64,000 nucleotides of DNA from Lingula anatina (lineage: Eukaryota > Brachiopoda > Lingulata > Lingulida > Lingulidae): NCBI RefSeq assembly GCF_001039355.2, contig NW_019775103.1, forward strand, positions 260,920 to 324,919, read 5' to 3'. Below, one piece after another: positions 1 to 10,300 of this stretch. The first letter of the stretch is position 1; each line of letters begins with the position of its first letter. Below the pieces are notes generated by a model. The model had not been told where the DNA came from and searched no databases. It saw only the letters and a program-made list of their open reading frames with translations. The position numbers were made by a program, and so were the translations under genes.

Positions 1-1107
1 ATGATGAAAATATAAAATAAAATATAAAAATAATTTTATAAACAATTTACTATATGTATATTCTTGTCTAAATTAAAGTTAATAAGTACAATATAAAAAT
101 AAAGTCCTTTTCAAGGACAAAAGCAAATGAAAACTATCCCTTATAAAAGATTTGTAACAAATTCCAGTTCTTTGCTGAGGTCATAAAATTAATTAGTTTA
201 AAATACAGTACTGAATGATCAAACTGATTCACATATTGAAAATTACTGAATGAAAAATACTGAAAAATTATCAAAAAGAAATTGCATAAATGAAAGGAAA
301 AAATGATTAATACTGTCAAGTTGGCATTTTCAATATCAGCTGTATGTATATCCTTATAATCATTCTTGTACGTAAAAAAATAAGTAACAAAGTTTAATTT
401 TTCATTACATTTGTGGTGGCAGGGTCCACAATAGGGATTTTACCAATTTTGAAGCAATATAACATAATACTCAACAGCATATTCACTACAAAATTAAAAT
501 AATATAAGTATTATGGATATCCAGACAATGTGAGTAAAAAAGGTCTTCAAGTTGTGTCTCACCTTGAAAATGCTAATATGTGAAAAATTAATATTTCACA
601 CATTCACAGACAAAGAAAATTAATAAATAAAAATAATAATTTACCAAAATTAATTTGATCTGGATGGTTTTGAAACAAAATATTTTAATAATTTGGAACT
701 CTCCTTATGAAAGTTTGACATTTTCCTTGCAATATGTCATTTGAATTGCATACAGTAATATGGTCCAATCCAGGTGATATTTAAATTTGACCTGTATTTT
801 ATGGATAATCATCACTTCTGTTGCCTTTAAGACAGAAGATGTATTTTTTTTATTTAACATGTTATCTGTGTAAGTTCACAGTACAGAGATGATGACTGCA
901 ACAACAGATGCAACTAATGGCCAGTACAGTGATGTACAATAACATACAGTTAGTATGTGTCTTGGCAAAAACATAAAATATCATGATTCCAATAAGATGC
1001 ACTCACTGGTAAGTATCTACAAGAGACTCACACTTTAGTACATCCAACTTCACTTTACAGTATTCTGTTATTTTTTCAAATAACACTTTGTTACTTTTGT
1101 CAATTTC
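1..1107. other. AT-rich non-coding stretch
   Basis: I see no convincing exon or named repeat here. The open frames are short and AT-driven. It lies downstream of the minus-strand Myb/SANT-like gene and may hold its 3' untranslated region. Confidence 0.5.
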
Positions 1108-2211
1108 TTATCTCTCCCTTTCTAACTGTAAACGCTCTTTTACTACTTTCAACCTCTCCTCCTCTAATGCTAAGCGATCCTTCTCTACGTTGTAAAGCCT
1201 TTCACTTACATCTGAAATTTGAAGATGTATGTAATTAATAATTAAATATAAAAATGATATAATAAGAACTCAATCTTTTCAATATTCTGAATTTTACAGA
1301 TACTGTACTTTTAAGTCACTGTGATAAATTTTCATAAATGAACATATTCCTGTTGAGTTGCAGCAACAAAAATGAAAAGCCGACTATCCGACAATGTTGA
1401 ACGCTTTCATAAGCTATATGTTTGAAATTACCTATAAAGTTTCATTTGTTAATAGGTATAGAAATCAGTATACATATATAGAGATATATGTATGTATAAA
1501 ATATGCCTCCTGGTGATTGGATATTCCAATAGGGTATGTCTGAGAAACTCAGTGTTGAAGTATTCATATTCACAGAGTCTAAGTTAATTACTCTACTTAA
1601 TATCATCTTGAGGTTCTTTAAGCAATTAAATATAAAACGAAACAATTTAATATACAAATTTATTTTTAATAATAACACAATAACACCTTCTTCTCCCACT
1701 CTGACAGTGGACAGGGCCCCACACCACCACCTGTCTGCCGCATTGCTGCACAGCGTTTGGCCTCTTTGCGCTTAGTGCGAGACGTGAGGTCATGCCATTT
1801 TTTCCTGACCTCTCGGAAACTCCTCTTTATATGTGAAACGCTGTTAACACTAGAAGGAAAGCATTCATAATTTTAATAAAAAATATAAGAATCACCACTT
1901 TATTGCTTCATCATACATGTACATGACCATGTCAAGATGTGTTAATAGAGAGCAATTACAATTACTTTTATTGAATAACTACAACAACATACCAAACTAA
2001 ATCATCAATAAGCAATAATTAAATATAATGGATATAATTTTACCATGGCAAAACAGACTACGATTAACAGAAGAGGACTGTTAATCATAATTATTCAACT
2101 TACTTCAGCCCATTGTTTTTCTTTGGACTTTAGAGTCACGGTGTTGGTGAAGGGGCTAAATACAGCCGCGAGCTCATCGGTTTTATAACGCTCCCTGCTG
2201 TGTTTCTCCAT
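1108..2211 (-). CDS. Myb/SANT-like DNA-binding protein gene (three exon-like segments, possibly decayed)
   Basis: Three minus-strand segments together resemble the Myb/SANT-like proteins found in NAIF1/MSANTD genes and beside Harbinger transposases. Segment 1 (2211-2104) starts at ATG and codes 36 residues beginning MEKHSRERYKTDELAAVF. It is followed by a good donor, GTAAGT. Segment 2 (about 1848-1689) codes VNSVSHIKRSFREVRKKW, then a basic stretch and a TGGG motif, which is the usual order of the third helix and linker. Segment 3 (1211-1108) follows the acceptor aaatttcag and codes a charged coiled coil (VSERLYNVEKDRLALEEERL) ending in TAA. Such proteins bind DNA through a trihelix fold. The phase between segments 1 and 2 does not fit the visible splice sites, so the gene may be a transposon-derived relic or have an unseen exon. 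The family call is fairly safe; intactness is not. Confidence 0.5.
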
Positions 2212-2486
2212 TTCACGTGCGATTTACTATCGTCCCTCCAAACAAAAAAAGAACCGCTAGGCGTGTGTTTGAGACTAAAATTGTACTTCCGGACAGGCAT
2301 TTATTGCGTTGCGTTTGCTAAGGCTTCGAGATAGCAGGTGGGTGCAATCGCACTAGCAAATAGCACACGCTAGCTATGCTATATAGCGCGTGCGCAACAT
2401 AGCGAACCTTTCGAGATTCCTAGCCCAGGTGTGACAGGAATGGTAGTCCGCTGGGGGCCGTAGTCCTGTCCCCGTTATGTCCGTTA

Positions 2487-2668
2487 TGCCGCTATTTCAC
2501 ACAGACCACGAATCCCACGAATCGTCAGGAGTTGACAAATATCAGGATTCCTGGTTGAATCGTAATCAGTTCGTGATTGATCAAGAATTGCAAGAACTGA
2601 CTACGAATATATACGAATCTGTTAAGAACTTCACTGATTACGATTCAAGTCTGTTTGAAATAGGGACA
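2487..2668. mobile_element. Short inverted-repeat element (MITE), same family as 42359-42779
   Basis: The ends are imperfect inverted repeats of about 20 bp: left tgccgctatttcacacagac, right the reverse complement of tgtccctatttcaaacagac. The interior matches the element at 42359-42779. The open frame across it (2477-2707) is therefore repeat-derived and not a gene. A 19-bp direct repeat (caggtgtgacaggaatggt, at 2426 and 2679) flanks it. Confidence 0.65.
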
Positions 2669-3104
2669 TTACTTTGTACAGGTGTGACAGGAATGGTTTA
2701 CAGGTAATGCCCCTATCGTGAAGTTCTTACCTGCCGTTTCTTTTCCTGAGTGTAGGTTTACTTACAGTAAATTAAGCAAAAGTAATGAGGATCATAGACA
2801 TTATTTATAATCTGTTTGTCTGCCATCGGATCTATCACAGTGGAAGTACCCCTCCCCCCCCCCACCCCCCCAAAAAAAGGCGTCCGAGTGACGCCATAGT
2901 AAGTCACTATCGATACACGATCTTGACTAAATAACCTTGAGAGGGAACCGAGACATTTTTATTATCATATACAGTAAATTTAACCCCCTCCCACCTGTGT
3001 TGTAAACAGGGGTATATGGCAAGAAAATTAAAGGTGACAAGTGAACCAGGACAGCGTCTAAAGGACAGTGGATAAGCTTAGGGACAGTTCCCGTAACCCT
3101 ACCG

Positions 3105-3320
3105 TACAAGCAAGATCGATCGATCTCCTAGGGGTTTCTCACATAATTGAATTTAGTTTAAGCGTAAACGAAAGTTAATTGTACCCCTAGCAGCTTAATC
3201 TGGCGTTATATACAGTACATTAAAGTCGCCTTAAACTGTATGCTTTAAACTGAATGCAATGTAGCCAGAATCCCCCTCGGGGTTAGATCGATTCTGCTTG
3301 TACGATAGATTCATGGGAAC
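3105..3320. mobile_element. Diverged copy of the GATCGATCT-ended MITE family
   Basis: It shares the layout of the copies at 8798, 18420, 36213 and 49768: a gatcgatc inverted end, a tandem CCTAGGGG/CCCC motif, a taagcgtaaacgaaagttaat-like core and a closing ggttagatcgatt. This copy lies in the region upstream of the A1 exon and is the most diverged of the set. Confidence 0.5.
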
Positions 3321-3489
3321 CCATTCTTTAACTATGTGTAAAATTTCACATATATTTTATTAATTTTCTATGTCATATGCATGCAATTTGATAATCATTC
3401 CCATGTATATATATATATTCTTTATATTATATACTTTTTATATAATATATATAAACTTTCTCCTTCTTCCCACTTCATTTCAGCTCCAG

Positions 3490-6254
3490 GTGCTGTCAGT
3501 GCTTAAAGAAATACTGGAAGATATACAAACCATATTTTCTTTTGTTCAAGACGTTCGTCCTCATGGTACTTGCAATCATTGACGCCGTCATGGACTGGAT
3601 AGCGTATTCAGAAATATCAAGAATTGATGTAACATATATAGACGGAGAAGGGGAAAACAGTGCTTTGCGCAATTGGTACTTCGTCTTTTGTGTTTGCGGA
3701 ACGTTAATGGTCATTGTTGTTATTCCGTTGTCCATCGTAAAACTTAAAACAAAGGTGACCCATATAAGGCGGAAAGAAGTCTCCGAGTCCGATGGGAAGT
3801 CCGATGGGAAGAATATAGAGCTCGCTCTTCGCATTCTTGTTTTTTTGGAGCAGTTGCTAGAGGATTTACCCCTTGCAATTTTAACATGGAGTATAGCGAA
3901 TACAGAATCATGTGCGTTCACCCAAAGACTTACGGGAAAGCTCACATTTTTGTCACGTGTACTAAGCGTGATATCCTCTTTATGCATAATGGCCATTGAA
4001 TTTGCAATGGCTGTCATTTGGTGCTACAAACGTTACGTAAGAGACGGATGCAGCGATCATCGCAAACGTTGCCATTTTGCTTTAAACATTCTCATTATTT
4101 TGACAGCTCCAGCATCCGTCGTCTTCGACTTCTTTTTCCTTGTGGCCATGTTCCAGACTCAAGACGTGGTGGATTTGTTTCGATCTTTTGGAGTAACAAT
4201 ACAGAAATTGCGACCAGAAAACGCACCTCCGGTGCTTAAAAGCCTAGTGAAATTAGCCGCCAATGAAAACTCGACGGACGTCACAATATTCGCCAGCCTG
4301 CAGAGCAGTGTGTCGGAAATAAACGGAACTAGTCGAGAAGTAACGACGCTTTCTCGTTTGTTTTTGCTAGCTTTTGCTGTCCCTGTCTTTTTTGACGGAG
4401 ATGCGGGTCGGATGATTAGATTCCCATGTCACTTTCTTCATTTCAACGGAAGCTTCAGCACCAATTCTCAGACTCCAATGGTCTTCAATTTCAACAAAAC
4501 TTCCCTCGGCGGTCCTGCGCCGGGAAACCTTTCAACCACGACGTCAAATCCATTATTCGACAACCAAACCAATATTAGCTCAGGTTCACCTCTGTCAACG
4601 AACATTACCTGGGATAATGATACAGTCCAAGAAAATTGCAACGTTGCCTTTTTTCTTCAATATCGTCGCCNNNNNNNNNNNNNNNNNNNNNNNNNNNNNN
4701 NNNNNNNNNNNNNNNNNNNNNNNNNNNNNNNNNNNNNNNNNNNNNNNNNNNNNNNNNNNNNNNNNNNNNNNNNNNNNNNNNNNNNNNNNNNNNNNNNNNN
4801 NNNNNNNNNNNNNNNNNNNNNNNNNNNNNNNNNNNNNNNNNNNNNNNNNNNNNNNNNNNNNNNNNNNNNNNNNNNNNNNNNNNNNNNNNNNNNNNNNNNN
4901 NNNNNNNNNNNNNNNNNNNNNNNNNNNNNNNNNNNNNNNNNNNNNNNNNNNNNNNNNNNNNNNNNNNNNNNNNNNNNNNNNNNNNNNNNNNNNNNNNNNN
5001 NNNNNNNNNNNNNNNNNNNNNNNNNNNNNNNNNNNNNNNNNNNNNNNNNNNNNNNNNNNNNNNNNNNNNNNNNNNNNNNNNNNNNNNNNNNNNNNNNNNN
5101 NNNNNNNNNNNNNNNNNNNNNNNNNNNNNNNNNNNNNNNNNNNNNNNNNNAAACGTTACGTAAGAGACGGATGCAGCGATCATCGCAAACGTTGCCATTT
5201 TGCTTTAAACATTCTCATTATTTTGACAGCTCCAGCATCCGTCGTCTTCGACTTCTTTTTCCTTGTGGCCATGTTCCAGACTCAAGACGTGGTGGATTTG
5301 TTTCGATCTTTTGGAGTAACAATACAGAAATTGCGACCAGAAAACGCACCTCCGGTGCTTAAAAGCCTAGTGAAATTAGCCGCCAATGAAAACTCGACGG
5401 ACGTCACAATATTCGCCAGCCTGCAGAGCAGTGTGTCGGAAATAAACGGAACTAGTCGAGAAGTAACGACGCTTTCTCGTTTGTTTTTGCTAGCTTTTGC
5501 TGTCCCTGTCTTTTTTGACGGAGATGCGGGTCGGATGATTAGATTCCCATGTCACTTTCTTCATTTCAACGGAAGCTTCAGCACCAATTCTCAGACTCCA
5601 ATGGTCTTCAATTTCAACAAAACTTCCCTCGGCGGTCCTGCGCCGGGAAACCTTTCAACCACGACGTCAAATCCATTATTCGACAACCAAACCAATATTA
5701 GCTCAGGTTCACCTCTGTCAACGAACATTACCTGGGATAATGATACAGTCCAAGAAAATTGCAACGTTGCCTTTTTTCTTCAATATCGTCGCCTAACGTC
5801 CGCCATTTTCTACAACCACGTTTATGTATTGAAGAACAGCTCGGGCGGCTGTGAGACGTACCCTTACCAACAAGAGATGGATGTGTATTTCGAGCGAATT
5901 CCCGAAGACCAGAACGTCACCTCGTGGATTCCAAGACCCGAGGAAGACGACAGCGAGAAACGCATCTTCTGTGGAACAAACCGCGCGTTTCATGACCCCG
6001 ACTTGCAACTTGAGAGGTCGCTGTGCGCCAATATGGCCACGGCGAACAAGACCCGGTCTGTCAGCGACGAGTTTAATTTTTGGGAGATCCGTTCAAGAGG
6101 CAAAAACGTGACGTATTACCAGTGTGATGACGTCAACGACTGTACTATTATTACTACTTTTATATCGTCAGGTGGCGTTGTGCTAAACAATCAAATCGGA
6201 TACCCCATGTTAGTGGCCCTGCTCGGAGTGTTAGGTCACGTGACCATGATCTGA
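3490..6254 (+). CDS. Family A gene 1 (A1): polytopic membrane protein with glycosylated ectodomain, last exon
   Basis: A large exon begins after the acceptor ctccag at 3489 and ends at TGA 6254. The product family is not recognised. In order, the protein shows a short Cys/Lys-rich cytosolic start (CCQCLKKYWK), about five transmembrane segments including the conserved block [18 protein letters not shown], and then an ectodomain of about 300 residues. The ectodomain has many N-x-S/T sites and paired cysteines. A hydrophobic C-terminus ends in V-T-M-I. The exon as assembled contains 480 Ns (4671-5150) flanked by the same 643 bases twice (4028-4670 and 5151-5793). Removing one copy and the gap leaves a single open frame of 1642 nt whose phase matches the A2 gene, so the duplication is probably an assembly error. 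The matching first exon would be upstream, and I did not find it in the window. Function unknown; probably a cell-surface or secretory-pathway membrane protein. Confidence 0.8.
4671..5150. other. Assembly gap (480 N) between duplicated contig ends
   Basis: This is a run of Ns inside the A1 exon. The 643 bases before it (4028-4670) recur after it (5151-5793), as expected when two overlapping contigs were placed side by side without being merged. Confidence 0.9.
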
Positions 6255-7039
6255 TGTCCTTCCGTTTGCAGAAATGGGTACGCAATATTAACAATATTAA
6301 CAGCGCTTTTCACGGATTTTATTTTGAGAAAGTACAAAGTGCATGTGTACAGTGAAAGCCTGGAATATTATTAATTTTAAAAGCTTTGACTGCTTGAATC
6401 CAGATTAAATTTGAAGTTAACTACTTAAATAATCGCTTTACAGAGCAGTAGGTAATCATTTTTGTTAGTTATATAAAGGAATCAATATGGAGGGGGCTCG
6501 ATAATTTATTATGACCTGTATTTAGACAAAATAGTTTTCTCTGTTCCTGTTCTGTGAAATGCTCCGCATATTAAGAAAAATATTGGTGTTTATAAATATA
6601 AGTCTTTCAATGATTACGGTATGTAGGTCAATGCTCTGCTACCTACGTTTCCAATTTACACGGTGATCGATTGCCTAGTCTTTATTTAACAGTAAAATTT
6701 ATACTATGGGCACCCTCGTAGCAATATACATAATTGTGGTAGGGGTGACACTTTTTTTGCTAGAGGAGTAAATAAAAGATTCACCATGTTCCAGCTACAT
6801 CTACAGTGTATTATGTAAACTGGCAGTGATATGACAAAATTATCGGCGTGGACATGAACCTGCGTATCAAAAATGGAAACGCCCTGAATCCAAATATCTA
6901 AAAAAAATGACGTTTTACTTTAATTTTGAATGAATATCGCCCCTTCTATGTATATAATAAATGGGATATAGTAAATTATACACTTTTGTTTTTATCGCAG
7001 ATTAACAAACAGATTTACAAAGTATTTTCATCAATCATA
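6255..7039. other. A1 3' flank
   Basis: Non-coding DNA between A1 and the A2 promoter. Parts resemble the 3' flank of A2 (for example the text ending gagaaagtacaaagt..catgtgtaca, near 6325 and again near 15808), so it probably holds the A1 3' untranslated region. No other gene seen. Confidence 0.5.
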
Positions 7040-7241
7040 TTTGACCTAGTTTTGTTTTTGCAAGTTTAATGGTCGACCCCATTTATTATCTTAGAGTGTA
7101 TGCAAACATGGGAGGAAACAAAAAACGTCCTTCCCACAAACTGTGTCGCTCCCGTGTTAAAACCGCCTGGGATTTCGACATTTGAGCTTTTCTCTGACGA
7201 TCCCATTCCGTTTCTAAAATAGGACCAGGAAGGTAGCTGAA
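7040..7241 (+). promoter_or_regulatory. Conserved upstream region of family A first exons
   Basis: About 200 bp upstream of the first-exon ATG at 7242 is recognisably repeated upstream of the ATGs at 18115 and 19458. Shared pieces include tttgacctagtttt, a cgacc motif, a gggaacaaaa/ggcgtct segment and gaaggtagctgaaatg running into the start codon. Conservation across three copies suggests a promoter and 5' untranslated leader. No clear TATA box. Confidence 0.5.
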
Positions 7242-7294
7242 ATGCCTAGCTGCGGAAGTTTGGAGTAAGTACTTACTATAATCATTTCACAGTA

Positions 7295-7343
<49 letters not shown>

Positions 7344-10300
7344 TAAAAGGGGTGTAAATATGTCAAAAACAAAAGAGGTGGTTATTTAACAAAATACGAA
7401 AAGTAGAAATATGCAGGTAAGAAAATGGTCATTAAAGATCAATACAAATAAAGTACATGTACCTGCAAATAACATAAACACAAAAGGCACTTGGACACAG
7501 ACACAAAAGTATTTGGCAGATCAAACCACAAAAAGCACTACTGATTTTAAATAATCACATGTTTAGGTTTGGTGAAGTTGATGTTAATGTGTGGCTTTCA
7601 CTGTTTGATAAGATGATTCTTCCAATGGCTACCCAGATATCATGCTACAAGTGGGCCACTGGTGGGCCACCAGTAGCGCAACTGGTGAGCCACCGGCAGC
7701 TACCGCTCGTGGGCCTCTGGTGGTATGTCCAGCTAATATCTGGGTCCCGTAACTCAAAAGCATTGCGTATGTCGAATAGCAATATCACATAGAGGCTACA
7801 ATGTATTATGTGGGGCAAGTATGGGCGAGTTATGAAATCGAGACGTTTGCGCTCGTTCGCAATTCGCGATGCTTTCGAGTTATGGAGCCCGGCCGCGCGG
7901 TGGCCCACCGGTGGCAAGCCGCTAGCGGTGGCTAACCAGCGGCAAATCACTGGTAAGCCACCGATTGATTTAAGCAGTATTTATCAATCTATTTAATTTA
8001 ATTTATCCTTAATCAGAGTAATCTAATTGTTTTTAATTGGGACAATCTGAATCTCCTAGTGCATTAAGAAACAACTCAAAGATAGGTTTAAGATTTTTTA
8101 TAATATAATATTTTTATAATATTTTTATATAATAACACAAGACAGCAAAGATGCCAAATGTCCAGACATTAAAAAATGCACAAAAACGGGCACATCTGTC
8201 AAATCGAGGCAATATATCAAAATGTAGATTATACATACGAACAATAAGAACATGCTAATACATGTACATCTGTATCATAGTTAATTGCTATCCTTAACAA
8301 ATGGACGCTATAAAACAAACTATTGTTTTGTAGAAACCTAACAGAGTTTAGTATAAAAATAATCTCACAAAAAAAAAAAAAAAAAAAAAAAAAAAACATA
8401 ATAAAAATAATAAATAAAAAAAAATACAGATAAAAACAAGTAATATTTGTGGATATTTTGGCTATTGTCTGTACAAATTTAACACCATTTCTTCTACAAG
8501 ACAGATCATTCCTATCATAATTGGCAAAAAAAAAATGAATACTAGTTATTCTACATATTACTTAGAGGAGAGTAGCCAAGTCAAATTATCGACTTTTGGA
8601 GAACTTACATTCACTCTGTTCACTAGAGATATTTTAAAATCGATCACCACTTTATAAACACTATCTAAACAATTGATTGATAAAATAAAGTGCGTTTTAC
8701 AACCACCTCAATATGCAAAACTGAAGCGACAGATCTAGGCCACTTGGTCGGGTGACATACAGTTGCCGAGAAAGAACGCCCCTGACTGTTATCTTTGACC
8801 CCATTTCCAGAGATTAGATCGATCTACTTTAGATCGACCTAACTCCCTGGGGGTTCACGCTAAATAGCTGTCAGCCGGGCGGACACGAAAGTTAATTACC
8901 CCCTTACAGCTTGTAGTAGGCGGGACGGACATTTAAGCCGGATTATCTGACAGTAATCTAGTGAGACTCCCCGCGGGGATAGATCGATCTAAAAGCTCTG
9001 GGAATACAGCCTTTGTTACCTTTCGTTACCAAAAGTAACTATCTAGCTAACAGTGATAATTATAGGGTATTACAGCCGACACCTCTGTTTACAAAGTCTG
9101 TTTAGACTAGGGATAACACCCCCTGCTGCATTGAATTACCAAATTAGTGTGTTCATGTAACACAATCCATTTATAAAAGAGGGGCGGCGTTATAAAAAAG
9201 TAACCAGTTAAGCTGGTAAAAATTGTTACTTTTGGTAACGTCCCATTCTTTCTCAGCTCAACCGTAGTGTGAAGTAGAGGGGTGAGAGCCAGCAGCACTT
9301 GAGCTATCAAACTGAGGGTTTAAATCGGCGTGAAGCCATTTCCCAGTCTATTCTTAATGAGTTTGGCATGTCTTTTGGGGATCAAATAGGTTACATTTAA
9401 CTTTTAAGATGCAGATATCAGGGACGGATTGAGGCCGTCTTCTGGGTCTTCCGGAAGACGATCAGATTTTCACGTTTACATTGACGGGCATCTATTTTTT
9501 TTCTGTCGGAAGACGGTCAAAAATGGAGGATGCATCAACAAAGATAATTTGGAAGACTGTCAGAGAATTTTTCTGGATCCGCCCCTGAAGTTGACCTTGA
9601 CCTTTATTATTTTACCCTTTGTCAGTTAATAGCAATATTCACGAAAGTGGCCTCTTATGAGCAATTCTAAGTAAGAGCTATAAAAATCCCCAAAAGTTCA
9701 TTTTTGAAAGAATAAGGAAAGTTGATGCTATATTTTAAGCTATTTTGGTCCTTTTTCGAGATTGACCTGGGTATTTGGGCATCACCTTGACCTCTGATGT
9801 CTCCTAAGCATTTTTATATGAATGGCTGCGCCTTTGAACATTAGAAATGATACCTTTCACAAGTTTCTAAGTTACCCAGTCTCCATGATATGCCCACTTA
9901 AACACCCTTCCCTATGCTTTGGCGGTCATTCTGGACTTTTGGCACTTTGTCATGGGTGGATTCCGGTTGGAAATTATCTGGGCCCGGTTGCACCAACCGG
10001 TCGTAAGTGAGGCGTAGCAGTTGCGCCGGCGTAAACCGGGCGCAAAATGCTACGCCCGAGAAAAGCCAGTTGCACCAAACTGGAGTAGTGTTTACGTCGG
10101 TCTTAACTTATAGTCGTAAATTTACGCCTGCCAGGTAGGTGGAGTAAGTCGGTCGTAGCAAAATGGCGAGGCTTGTTCACAGAGAATTTGATGAACATTT
10201 TCAACGAGCTCTTAGGAGGGAGAGGGTAATCAGGGACAGAGTTAACCCTTTGGAAGTATATGATGATCTAGAACTGTGTGAACGATTCAGAATGGATCGG

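Noticed and set aside
2477-2707. 76-residue frame with a normal-looking start
   Set aside because: It runs through an inverted-repeat element whose relative at 42359-42779 is clearly non-coding.
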